Notes under the pieces: model-generated
What the model saw: the letters and a program-made list of their open reading frames with translations, nothing else
The model's database searches: none
What the model was told of the DNA's origin: nothing
Assembly (NCBI GenBank): GCA_963800475.1
Contig: CAWDAZ010000002.1
Coordinates: 682,001 to 746,000 of the forward strand
DNA length: 64,000 bases
Direction of reading: 5' to 3'
Source: Palsa-465 sp963800475
Lineage (GTDB): Bacteria; Actinomycetota; Thermoleophilia; Solirubrobacterales; Solirubrobacteraceae
Program-made: the position numbers and the translations under genes
Part shown: positions 27,845-35,905 of the stretch, in pieces
How the letters are laid out: each line of letters begins with the position of its first letter
Position numbering within the stretch: position 1 is the stretch's first letter

Positions 27845-28186
27845 TCAGTAGCCGCCGCGTTCCCAGCGGTGCTGCTCCTCGGCGGTCCGCTCGGCGGTCG
27901 GAATCGCCTCGAGCCGCCCGTCGGGGATCGGCTCGCCGCTCTCGACCGAGAGTCCGTAGGTGCCGTCCGCGAGCCGCGCCTCGGCGCGCTCCAGAGCGGC
28001 CAGCTGCTCGCGCAGGTCCTCTTGCCGGCCCTCATCGAGCTCGTCCTGGTAGAGGTCCTCGGTCTCCTGGTCGCCGGGCTCGACGCGGTCGTCGCTCTCG
28101 AGCGGGCCCTCGGAGTGAATCCCGAGCGCCTGCTCGATTCGAGTTCGCTCCTTGGCGAGCAGCTCGCGCGCGCGGTCTGGGTCCAT
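27845..28186 (-). CDS. DksA/TraR-like protein without zinc cysteines
   Basis: A 113-residue DksA/TraR-family protein: N-terminal coiled coil (about residues 1-75; many E, R and L), then DGTYGLSVESGEPIPDGRLEAIPTAERTAEE. The family has GxYGxCxxCGxxIxxxRLxAxPxxxxCxxC; here all four Cys are replaced. Cys-less members exist and some still bind RNA polymerase through the coiled-coil tip and help ppGpp-type control (family knowledge). It is divergent from ftsH across 65 bases. Confidence 0.88.
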   Translation of the reverse strand: MDPDRARELLAKERTRIEQALGIHSEGPLESDDRVEPGDQETEDLYQDELDEGRQEDLREQLAALERAEARLADGTYGLSVESGEPIPDGRLEAIPTAERTAEEQHRWERGGY

Positions 28187-28251
28187 ACGCGCACCCTAAC
28201 GCCCCGCGCCGATTAGCGGAGTAACCGGTAGCGACGCGTCACAATGAGTCC

Positions 28252-30291
28252 GTGGCAGACGGTACGCAGCCCGACGAGCGCTCCGGCGCTCCCGCCCAGA
28301 AGCCGGGGCCACCCGCTCCGATGCCCCGCGACAAGGACGGCTGGCGGGTCGCACCGGCGCCCGACGGACGCGGGATGCCGGACGAGCACAAGCCGCCGCC
28401 GCCCCACCGGATGCGCAGCTTCTGGCTGCTGGCGATCGGGCTGCTGGCGGTCAACTGGCTGTTCGTGCTCCTGTTCCAGCCGTCGGTCGGCGAGCCGCGG
28501 GTCAAGGTCCCGTTCAGCCCGTACTTCATCAACGAGGTTCAGGCGGGGCAGGTCAAATCGATCAGCTCGAAGAGCAACACGATCCAGGGGACCTTCACGA
28601 CCAAGCTCAAGTACCCGCCGAGCGACGCGAAGGCGACCGCCACGCACCTGTTCTCGACGGAGGTCCCGACGTTCTGGTCAAACCAGCAGATCACGCAGCT
28701 CCTCGAGAGCAAGGGCGTGCAGGTCAACGCGCAGAACCCGAACCGCGGGACCTCGCTGCTCACCACGATCCTGCTCGGCTTCGGCCCGACGATCCTGCTG
28801 GTGCTGCTGTTCGTGCTGCTCGCACGCCGCGCGGCGTCCGCCGGAGGAGGGCTCGGGGGCCTCGGCAACTTCGGGCGCTCGCAGGCGCGCCGCGTCGACC
28901 CGCAGCAGATCCGGGTCACGTTCGACGACGTGGCCGGGATCGAGGACGCGAAGGCCGAGCTCACGGAGATCGTCGACTTCCTGAAGAACCCCCAGCGCTA
29001 CAGCCGGCTCGGCGGCCGGCCGCCGCACGGGGTGCTGCTGTACGGCCCTCCGGGCACTGGCAAGACGCTGCTCGCGAGAGCCGTCGCCGGCGAGGCGCAC
29101 GCGGCGTTCTTCTCGATCGCCGCCTCGGAGTTCATCGAGGCGATCGTCGGCGTCGGCGCGGCGCGGGTCCGGGATCTGTTCGCGAAGGCCAAGGAGGCCG
29201 CACCGGCGATCATCTTCATCGACGAGCTCGATGCGATCGGGCGCTCGCGCCAGGGGTCGGTCAGCGTCACCGGCGCGAACGATGAGCGCGAGCAGACGCT
29301 CGACCAGATCCTCACCGAGATGGACGGGTTCGAGTCGAGTCAGGCGGTGATCGTGCTCGGCGCGACGAACCGCCCGGAGATCCTCGACCCGGCATTGCTG
29401 CGGCCGGGACGGTTCGACCGGCGCGTCGCGGTCCACCCGCCCGACCGCAACGGGAGGCTCCAGATCCTCAAGGTCCACACCCGCTCGCTCCCGCTGGCCG
29501 ACGATGTCGACCTCGAGGCAATCGCCTCCTCGACCCCCGGGATGGTCGGAGCCGACCTCGCAAATCTCGCCAACGAGGCGGCGCTCACCGCCGCCAGGAA
29601 CAACCACGACAAGGTCGAGATGGCTGACTTCACCGAGTCGCTCGAGAAGATCCTGCTCGGCGCGCCGCGCGGAATCGTGCTGAGCCCCGAGGACCGCGAA
29701 CGGACCGCGTACCACGAGTCGGGGCATGCGCTGGTCGGGATGCTCACTCCGGAGGCCGACCCGGTGCGCAAGGTCTCGATCATCCCCCGCGGGATGGCGC
29801 TCGGCGTCACGCTCGCGACCCCCGACTCAGACCGCGTCTCCTACACGCAGGAGGACCTCGACGCGAAGATCAAGGTCGCGCTCGGCGGGCGCGCCGCCGA
29901 GCAGGTCGTGTACGGGAAGATCACCACCGGCGCGGAGTCAGACCTCCAGCAGCTCACCCAGATCGCCCGCCAGATGGTCGGGCGGTGGGGGATGAGCGAG
30001 AAGATCGGGCCGGTCACGGTGCTCCCGTCCGAGGGATTCGGGCTGCTGCTTCCGGGCGCCAGCGAGACCTCGCCGGAGATGCACTGGCTGGTCGATCAGG
30101 AGGTCCGGCGAATCATCGACGACCTCAACGGGGAGGTCACCGAGCTGCTCTCCGACCACCGCGACCAGCTCGACTCGCTCACGCAGGCGCTGCTCAAGGC
30201 CGAGACGCTCGACGCGCCCGACGCCTACGCGGCGGCGGGAGTGCCGATGCGCGCGGCCGAGCTGAAGCCCGAGGCCGAGGCGCCGGCGTGA
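28252..30291 (+). CDS. ftsH: ATP-dependent zinc metalloprotease FtsH
   Basis: A 679-residue membrane AAA+ protease that degrades membrane and short-lived proteins. Seen: a Pro-rich cytoplasmic lead of about 55 residues, TM1 (57-76), a periplasmic domain, TM2 (169-191), Walker A GPPGTGKT (265-272), Walker B IIFIDELDAIG (320-330), the second region of homology RPGRFDRRV, and the zinc site HESGH (488-492). It starts at GTG 28252. The long Pro-rich lead is typical of a second, shorter-form actinobacterial FtsH. The UspA gene follows 38 bases later. Confidence 0.97.
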   Translation: MADGTQPDERSGAPAQKPGPPAPMPRDKDGWRVAPAPDGRGMPDEHKPPPPHRMRSFWLLAIGLLAVNWLFVLLFQPSVGEPRVKVPFSPYFINEVQAGQVKSISSKSNTIQGTFTTKLKYPPSDAKATATHLFSTEVPTFWSNQQITQLLESKGVQVNAQNPNRGTSLLTTILLGFGPTILLVLLFVLLARRAASAGGGLGGLGNFGRSQARRVDPQQIRVTFDDVAGIEDAKAELTEIVDFLKNPQRYSRLGGRPPHGVLLYGPPGTGKTLLARAVAGEAHAAFFSIAASEFIEAIVGVGAARVRDLFAKAKEAAPAIIFIDELDAIGRSRQGSVSVTGANDEREQTLDQILTEMDGFESSQAVIVLGATNRPEILDPALLRPGRFDRRVAVHPPDRNGRLQILKVHTRSLPLADDVDLEAIASSTPGMVGADLANLANEAALTAARNNHDKVEMADFTESLEKILLGAPRGIVLSPEDRERTAYHESGHALVGMLTPEADPVRKVSIIPRGMALGVTLATPDSDRVSYTQEDLDAKIKVALGGRAAEQVVYGKITTGAESDLQQLTQIARQMVGRWGMSEKIGPVTVLPSEGFGLLLPGASETSPEMHWLVDQEVRRIIDDLNGEVTELLSDHRDQLDSLTQALLKAETLDAPDAYAAAGVPMRAAELKPEAEAPA

Positions 30292-30329
30292 CCCCGCGTG
30301 ATTCCGGGCTCGAATAGGCTCACGATCGG

Positions 30330-30827
30330 ATGATCCTGCTCTGCTACGACGGCTCGGCCGACGCTCGCGCGGCGGTCCAGAGCGCCGGGGAGCTGTTCTC
30401 CGGCAAGCGCGTGACGGTCTTGACCGTGTGGCAGCCATTCGTCGAGATCGTCGCCCGCACCACGGTCGGGTTCGGGATGGTGCCGACGATCCCCGATGCC
30501 GATGAGGTTGACGCGGCCAGCAGCCGCGGCGCCGAGCGGACCGCGGCCGAGGGAGCGGAGCTCGCCCGGCAGGCGGGCCTCGATGCCGAGCCGATGGCGG
30601 TCGCGCAGCTGTCGACCACCGCCCGCGCGATCCTCGCCGAGGCCGACAAGCTCGATGCCGGCGCGATCGTGATGGGGTCGCGGGGACTGACCGGCGTGAA
30701 ATCGCTGCTGCTGGGGAGCGTCTCGCACGAGGTGATCCAGCACGCCGACCGCACGGTGGTCGTTGTGCCGTCGACCGACGTCGCCTCCTCGCGCGCACGC
30801 GAGGTGCACGAGGAAGCCGCGGACTGA
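30330..30827 (+). CDS. Universal stress protein (UspA family)
   Basis: A 165-residue single-domain UspA protein. It starts MILLCYDGSADARAAV, and has the ATP-binding pattern G-2x-G-9x-G-S in GSRGLTGVKSLLLGSVSHEVIQHADRTVVVVP. ATP-binding Usp proteins help in dormancy and stress in mycobacteria. It lies 38 bases after ftsH and is probably co-transcribed with it. A C-terminal acidic tail of about 20 residues follows the fold. Confidence 0.92.
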   Translation: MILLCYDGSADARAAVQSAGELFSGKRVTVLTVWQPFVEIVARTTVGFGMVPTIPDADEVDAASSRGAERTAAEGAELARQAGLDAEPMAVAQLSTTARAILAEADKLDAGAIVMGSRGLTGVKSLLLGSVSHEVIQHADRTVVVVPSTDVASSRAREVHEEAAD

Positions 30828-30840
30828 GGCGGCGGCGGCG

Positions 30841-31488
30841 CTAGCCGCCGAGCCCGCCGAAGATCGCGAACGGGTTCCCGCCGCTGCCCTCGGCGACGGT
30901 GCGCTGGGTGCCCTCGCTGGTCACAACGGACCCCGGCGGCGCCTGCGCGCGGATCTGCTCGGCGAGCGCCCGCGCGCTGTCCTCGTCGGGCGCGCCGATC
31001 AGCAGGTAGTGCCAGCGCCGCACCAGCGTCAGCCCCTGTCGCTCGAGGTCGTCGGCGAGCTGTCTCGCGGCGTGGTGCGAGTCGCACTGCACCCGCACCT
31101 CGAACTCCGGATGCCCGCTGTCCGTCGATTCCTCGCGCTCGCGCTCGATCAGCTCGTCGTGCTCTACGGCGCGCTCGGCGTCGGTGCCCGGCAGCGGCTT
31201 GTCGGGGTCCTCCCAGTCCTCGGCGGTCGGATGCCAGTGGCGCAGCTCGAGCTCGACCTGCCACCCACGCTCCGCCGTCACCGACCGGACGAGCTCGGCG
31301 ACCGCCTCGGCCTGCTCACGCGTACCGGCATACGCGAACACCTCGTCCTGGTCGGCCGACACGGCGACGCGGTCGTGAAACCGGTCCTTGAGCTCGTGCT
31401 CGAGATCGGTCGCCTCGAGCCGCTCGCGCAACTCGTCCGCACGGCTGTCGCCGTGAAAGCTGATCCGGAGCCGCCAGTCGTCTGCCAT
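30841..31488 (-). CDS. Conserved cytoplasmic protein with two alpha-beta repeats, glycine-rich tail
   Basis: A 215-residue acidic protein. Two parts look alike in layout: WRLRISFHGDSRADELRERL and then FEVRVQCDSHHAARQLADDLERQGLTLVRRWHYLLIGAPDEDSARALAEQI, each an RxxV/I strand followed by a helix, as in SPOR or ACT-like folds. The tail is GGNPFAIFGGLGG. I start at ATG 31488; the frame upstream is basic and low-complexity. No family name recognised. It converges with UspA and is divergent from the amidase. Confidence 0.7.
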   Translation of the reverse strand: MADDWRLRISFHGDSRADELRERLEATDLEHELKDRFHDRVAVSADQDEVFAYAGTREQAEAVAELVRSVTAERGWQVELELRHWHPTAEDWEDPDKPLPGTDAERAVEHDELIEREREESTDSGHPEFEVRVQCDSHHAARQLADDLERQGLTLVRRWHYLLIGAPDEDSARALAEQIRAQAPPGSVVTSEGTQRTVAEGSGGNPFAIFGGLGG

Positions 31489-31553
31489 GGGCGGGACTCT
31501 AGTGTCTCGGCGCTGCGCTTGACCGCTGCGCCGATCTCGATCAGGATCGCCGC

Positions 31554-32996
31554 ATGACGATGATCGACGCAACCGAGCAGGCACGGCTGGTCCGCGACGG
31601 TGAGGCATCTCCGGTCGAGCTCCTGAACGAGGCGATCGCCAGGATCGAGGAGCTCAACCCGCAGCTGAACGCCGTCATCCACCCGCTGTTCGACGAGGCC
31701 CGCGAAGCCGCTGCGGACGAGCTTCCGGACGGCCCGTTCAGGGGCGTCCCGTTCCTCGTCAAGGACCTGTCCTGCTACATGAAGGGGGTCCCGGTCCACG
31801 AGGGGATGCGGGTCCTGAAGGAGGCCGGCTACCGCTCCGACCACGACATGGTGATCGCCGAGCGCTTCCGCCGCGCCGGGTTCGTGATCCTCGGTCGTAC
31901 CAACACGCCCGAGCTCGGGATCCTCCCGACCACCGAGCCGGTCGCGTACGGCGCGACCCACAACCCGTGGGACCTCGATCGTTCTCCGGGCGGCTCGAGC
32001 GGCGGCTCAGCGGCCGCGGTCGCCGGCGGGATGGTCGCCGCCGCGCACGGCAACGACGGCGGCGGGTCGATCCGGATCCCGGCGAGCCACTGCGGGCTCG
32101 TCGGGTTGAAGCCCTCGCGCGCGCGGGTGACGCTGGCGCCGGACTTCGGCGATGTGATGAACGGGCTCGTGATCGAGCTGGCGGTGACCACGTCGGTACG
32201 CGACGCGGCCGGGATCCTCGATGCGATCCACGGCCCGGCGCCGGGCGACCCGTACGCCGCGCCGCCGCCGGCGCGCCCGTACCTCGAGGAGGTCGGCGCC
32301 GATCCGGGGCGGCTGCGGATCGGGCTGATGACGACGCCTCCCGGCGGGCAGTTCGGCGCCGACCCCGAGTGCGTGGCGGCGGCGGAGAATGCGGCGACGC
32401 TGCTCGAGGAGCTCGGTCACGACGTCGAGCGTTCGTACCCCGCGGATCTCGACGACCCGGACTACATCGCCAACTTCCTGGTTCGCTGGACCGCCGCGGT
32501 CGACTGGAACCTCAAGTACTGGGGAGCCAAGCTCGGACGCGAGATCGGCCCCGGCGACGTCGAGCCGCTGACGTGGGCGCTCGCCGAGCAGGGGCAGGCT
32601 CACAGCGCCGGCGACCTGCTGCGCGCGGTCGAGGCGGCCCAGGCCGGCAGCCGCCGGATCGCCTCGTGGTGGGCCGAGGACGGATTCGACCTGCTGCTCA
32701 CGCCGACATGCGCGGAGCCGCCGCCGCGCCTCGGCGAGCACGATCCGCCACCCGACAACCCGCTCGCGCCGATCGTCCGCGCGACCCCGTTCGCGGTGTT
32801 CACGGCGGGCTTCAACACGACCGGCCAGCCAGGAATCTCGCTGCCGCTCCACGTGACCGCCGACGGTCTGCCGGTCGGCGTCCAGCTGGTGGCCGCATAC
32901 GGACGCGAGGACCTGCTGCTGCGGGTCGCCGCGCAGGTCGAGGAGGCGCGTCCGTGGGCGGAGCGAACGCCGCCGGTGCACGCCGGAGTCGCCTGA
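31554..32996 (+). CDS. Amidase (amidase-signature family)
   Basis: A 480-residue amidase-signature enzyme with the Ser-cisSer-Lys triad: Lys70 in FLVKDL, the GGSSGGS loop (146-152), and nucleophile Ser172 in GGGSIRIPAS. It hydrolyses amides to acid and ammonia; members include aryl-acylamidases and 6-aminohexanoate-cyclic-dimer hydrolase, which its start and length resemble. Substrate is not fixed. It converges with the aldo/keto reductase, leaving 12 bases. Confidence 0.92.
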   Translation: MTMIDATEQARLVRDGEASPVELLNEAIARIEELNPQLNAVIHPLFDEAREAAADELPDGPFRGVPFLVKDLSCYMKGVPVHEGMRVLKEAGYRSDHDMVIAERFRRAGFVILGRTNTPELGILPTTEPVAYGATHNPWDLDRSPGGSSGGSAAAVAGGMVAAAHGNDGGGSIRIPASHCGLVGLKPSRARVTLAPDFGDVMNGLVIELAVTTSVRDAAGILDAIHGPAPGDPYAAPPPARPYLEEVGADPGRLRIGLMTTPPGGQFGADPECVAAAENAATLLEELGHDVERSYPADLDDPDYIANFLVRWTAAVDWNLKYWGAKLGREIGPGDVEPLTWALAEQGQAHSAGDLLRAVEAAQAGSRRIASWWAEDGFDLLLTPTCAEPPPRLGEHDPPPDNPLAPIVRATPFAVFTAGFNTTGQPGISLPLHVTADGLPVGVQLVAAYGREDLLLRVAAQVEEARPWAERTPPVHAGVA

Positions 32997-33008
32997 GCCC
33001 GGTCGCGG

Positions 33009-33950
33009 TCAGGCGGCCGCGAGCTCGGCGAGCTCGTCGTCGCTGAGCTCGAGTCCCGCCGCGGGGAGGATCGGGTCGACCTGGTCGGGACGGCGGAAGC
33101 CGACGATCGCCCCGTCGACCGCCGGGCTGGCGAGCGCCCACGCGACCGCGACCGCGCCGGGTGTCGTCCCGTGCCGCTCGGCGATCGCCTCGAGGCGACC
33201 GACGATCGCGAGGTTGCGTGACAGGCGCGGCTCGCGAAACTGATCGGCGCGCTTGCGCCAGTCGTCGTCGGGGAGGCTCTCGATCCGCTCGCGCGTCATC
33301 CGCCCGGTGAGCAGCCCGGAGCCCATCGGCGAGTACACGATCACGCCGATCCCCTCGCTTTCGGCGTACGGCAGCAGCTCCCGCTCGGCACCGCGCGCGA
33401 CCAGCGAGTACGGGGGCTGGAGCGTCTCGACCGGCGCGATCTGCTCGATCCGCCGGAGCTGCTCGACCTGGAAGTTCGATACGCCGATATGACGCACCAG
33501 GCCCCGTTCGCGCAGTTCGGCGAGCGCCGCCCAGCCCTCCTCGATGTCCGGCTCCGGGTTGGGCCAGTGGATCTGGTAGAGGTCGATCGCGTCGACGCCG
33601 AGCCGCTCGAGGCTCGCCTCCGCCTCGCGGAGCACCGAGTCGCGCTCGAGGTTGTGGAGCACGTTGCGGTCCGGCCCCTCGAGCAGCGAGCACTTCGTGA
33701 ACACGTACGGCCGCTCCGAGCGGCCCGCGAGCGCTCGGCCGACGGTCTGCTCGGAGCGCCCGAATCCGTATGCGGCGGCGGTATCGATCCAGTTGACGCC
33801 GGCGTCGAGCGCGCGGTGGATCGCAGCCACCGCCTCGTCGTCGTCCTGCGGCCCCCACCCGAACTCCCAGTTGCCGCCGCCGATCGCCCACGCGCCGAAC
33901 CCGATCCGGGTGATCTCGAGGCCGGTGCTGCCGAGCTGGGCGGTGTTCAG
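33009..33950 (-). CDS. Aldo/keto reductase
   Basis: A TIM-barrel NADPH-dependent reductase of about 313 residues. Seen: LGSTGLEITRIGFGAWAIGG at the start, DTAAAYGFGRSE with the active-site Asp and Tyr, FTKCSL with the Lys, and IHWPNP with the His. No ATG, GTG or TTG lies at the expected start; CTG 33950 does, with GAGG upstream, and it overlaps the PPK2 stop codon as CTGA, like the ATGA couplings elsewhere. I therefore propose CTG. Substrate unknown; last gene of the hydrolase-atpE-ppk2-AKR run. Confidence 0.9.
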   Translation of the reverse strand: MNTAQLGSTGLEITRIGFGAWAIGGGNWEFGWGPQDDDEAVAAIHRALDAGVNWIDTAAAYGFGRSEQTVGRALAGRSERPYVFTKCSLLEGPDRNVLHNLERDSVLREAEASLERLGVDAIDLYQIHWPNPEPDIEEGWAALAELRERGLVRHIGVSNFQVEQLRRIEQIAPVETLQPPYSLVARGAERELLPYAESEGIGVIVYSPMGSGLLTGRMTRERIESLPDDDWRKRADQFREPRLSRNLAIVGRLEAIAERHGTTPGAVAVAWALASPAVDGAIVGFRRPDQVDPILPAAGLELSDDELAELAAA

Positions 33951-34717
33951 AGTGATGCCTCGAGTTCTACCGGCTCGCGTCCCAGCTCGACGAGCGACCG
34001 CTCGATCGCCGCGATCACGGTCTCGAGCACAGCGACCCGCGCGTAGCTCTTGGATTCGGCCTCGATCACGTGCCACGGCGCGGCGGAGTGGTCGGTCGCC
34101 TGCAGCATCTCCTCGACCGCGATCTCGTAGTCGCCCCGTTTCGAGAGATTGCGCCAGTCCTCGCCGGTCAGCTTCCAGCGCTTGAGCGGATCCTTCTCGC
34201 GGGCGCGGAACCGTCGCAGCTGCTCGTCCTCGGAGACGTGGAGCCACAGCTTCACGAGCACCATCCCCTCGGTTGCGAGCCCAGACTCGAAGCCGACGAT
34301 GAGTGGGTACGCGCGCCGCCATTCGTTTTCCTTCGCGAAGCCCTCGACGCGCTCGACCAGCACCCGGCCGTACCAGGAGCGGTCGAGCACCGCCATCCCG
34401 CCCCATCCGGGGAGCGCGGGCGAGAAGCGGTGCAGGAAGTGATGGCGCTTCTCGTCGGCAGTCGGCGCCGAGAACTCCGCGACGCGCACGTGCCGGGGAT
34501 CGAGCGGGGATACGAGGCGCCGGATCGCGCCGCCCTTCCCGGACGCGTCCCAGCCCTCGAACAGCACGCACAGCGGCGGGCCCAGCTCGCCTCCGGCGAA
34601 CAGCCCGCCGAGTTGCAGGCGCAGCGCGAGCAGCCGGCGCTGCGCCTTGAGGATCCGCTGGTCGCCCTCGCGCTTGCCGAGCTTCTTGGTCAGGTCAGCG
34701 TCGCTGAGCGAGGCCAC
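33947..34717 (-). CDS. ppk2: Polyphosphate kinase 2 (PPK2) family
   Basis: A 256-residue PPK2 enzyme that moves phosphate between polyphosphate and nucleotides. Seen: Walker A FEGWDASGKGG (53-63), lid and Walker-B-like MAVLDRSWYGRVLVERVEGF (109-127), and WRRAYPLIVGFE. Single-domain members usually make ADP or ATP from polyphosphate; the subclass is not decided here. It starts at ATG 34717, 19 bases after the c-subunit gene on the same strand. It ends in an overlap with the aldo/keto reductase. Confidence 0.93.
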   Translation of the reverse strand: MASLSDADLTKKLGKREGDQRILKAQRRLLALRLQLGGLFAGGELGPPLCVLFEGWDASGKGGAIRRLVSPLDPRHVRVAEFSAPTADEKRHHFLHRFSPALPGWGGMAVLDRSWYGRVLVERVEGFAKENEWRRAYPLIVGFESGLATEGMVLVKLWLHVSEDEQLRRFRAREKDPLKRWKLTGEDWRNLSKRGDYEIAVEEMLQATDHSAAPWHVIEAESKSYARVAVLETVIAAIERSLVELGREPVELEASL

Positions 34718-34736
34718 CCGAACATCCTTGCACTGC

Positions 34737-34982
34737 TCAGAGTGCGAATGCCAGCAGCCCGGACACGAGCCCGTAGAAGAAGCACGCCTCGGTCAGCGCG
34801 AAGCCGAGCCACTGGATGCTCGTGATCTCCTCGCGCAGCGCGGGCTGGCGAACGGTCGCGTCGATCACGCGACCGAAGATGATCCCGATCCCGACGCCGG
34901 CGCCGACCGCGCCGAGTCCGCCGCCGACGCCCATCGCAAGCGACTTGAGGCCGGAATCCGTGACTGCAGCAAGCGTCGTCAT
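34737..34982 (-). CDS. atpE: F0 ATP synthase c-subunit, stand-alone
   Basis: An 81-residue proteolipid with two helices (about 14-38 and 56-81), the polar loop RQP (45-47), and the ion-carrying Glu65 in GFALTEACFFYG. The Gly-rich first helix (GVGGGLGAVGAGVGIGIIFG) is typical of c rings. Normally atpE sits between atpB and atpF; no other ATP synthase gene lies in this window, and the neighbours are a hydrolase and PPK2. It may be a second copy or a moved primary copy. It starts at ATG 34982, one base after the hydrolase stop triplet (34984-34986). Confidence 0.88.
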   Translation of the reverse strand: MTTLAAVTDSGLKSLAMGVGGGLGAVGAGVGIGIIFGRVIDATVRQPALREEITSIQWLGFALTEACFFYGLVSGLLAFAL

Positions 34983-34983
34983 G

Positions 34984-35838
34984 TCAGCCTCCTTTCTCTG
35001 CCAGCACCGGGTCCGCGACCAGCTCCGCGATCAGCTCGGCGAGTCGCTCCGGCGCGTCCATCTGCACGAACGCCCGCGCGGCCTCGACCGCCTCGAGGCG
35101 GGCGTCGGCGAACAGCGCCGCGAGCCGTTCGGCGTCCGCGAACGGGAAGAACGGGTCCCGCGTACCCCACGCGATCAGCACCGGACCCGCGAACGCCGGC
35201 AGCCGCTCGGCGGCCTCGAGGGTCGCCGCCGGGGAGACCCCGCGCAGCGCCTTGAGCAGGTCGCGGCGGATCGCCCGGGTGCGCAGCGGCGCGACCCACG
35301 ACTCGACGAGCTCGTCCGCGGGCGGCTCGACGGTGAGCGGCGCGAGCGCCATCGCGGCGCGCCGTCCCGCCCGCACCCGTCCGAGCGTCGCGAGCAGCTC
35401 GACCGCCCCCGGCACCCGCGCCAGCGACTTGATCAGGAGCCGGAACGCCGGCGGCGGGAAGTTCTCGAACGCGTCGCAGTTGGTCAGCACGAGCCGGCCG
35501 ATCCGCTGCGGATGGTTGGCGACCACCAGCTGGGAGAGCGCGCCGCCGGTGTCGTTGCCGACCAGCGCCACGTCCGTCAGCTCGAGCTGCTCGATCAGCT
35601 CGGCGATCAGCGCCGCGAGGCCCGTGGGGGACAGGTCCGCATCGCGGTTCATCGGCCGCCGGTGCGAGCCGAGCGGCAGCTCGGGGACGATGCAGCGGGC
35701 GCTCCCGGCGAGCGCGTCGACGGTGCGATTCCATACGCTCCCGGCGACCAGCAGGCCGTGGACCATCACCACGGGCGGCCCGCTGCCCAGGTCGCGATAC
35801 TGGAGCACTCCCTGCGAAAGCTTGATCTCGGACATCAT
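34984..35838 (-). CDS. Alpha/beta hydrolase, haloalkane-dehalogenase-like fold
   Basis: A 284-residue hydrolase. Seen: oxyanion HG (VMVHGLL), nucleophile elbow GNDTGG with Asp96 (as in dehalogenases and some epoxide hydrolases), and the acid loop WGTRDPFF. The position that should hold the catalytic His reads AARAFVQMDAPERL, with no His, so standard catalysis is doubtful; many relatives have this same gap. GGAGG lies just before the double ATG (35838/35835). It is the first gene of the run with atpE and ppk2 and divergent from a TetR gene that probably controls it. Confidence 0.85.
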   Translation of the reverse strand: MMSEIKLSQGVLQYRDLGSGPPVVMVHGLLVAGSVWNRTVDALAGSARCIVPELPLGSHRRPMNRDADLSPTGLAALIAELIEQLELTDVALVGNDTGGALSQLVVANHPQRIGRLVLTNCDAFENFPPPAFRLLIKSLARVPGAVELLATLGRVRAGRRAAMALAPLTVEPPADELVESWVAPLRTRAIRRDLLKALRGVSPAATLEAAERLPAFAGPVLIAWGTRDPFFPFADAERLAALFADARLEAVEAARAFVQMDAPERLAELIAELVADPVLAEKGG

Positions 35839-35865
35839 GGCGGCCTCCAGGCTCGATTAGACTTT

Positions 35866-35904
35866 ACATACAGGATGTACGTATCTTCACATACAGGCAG
35901 TATG
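35866..35904. promoter_or_regulatory. Two TetR operator copies between hydrolase and TetR genes
   Basis: ACATACAGGATGTACG (35866-35881) and ACATACAGGCAGTATG (35889-35904) match in 13 of 16 bases and are 23 bases apart. Each is a near-palindrome (CATAC-N5-GTATG in the second). The AT-rich stretch lies between two divergent starts, and the second copy ends one base before the TetR start codon, so binding would block both genes. Confidence 0.65.
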
Positions 35905-35905
35905 C

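Noticed and set aside
33901..33920. A further half-site resembling the zwf palindrome (CCGGGTGATC)
   Set aside because: It lies within the aldo/keto reductase coding sequence and lacks the left arm with the right spacing.
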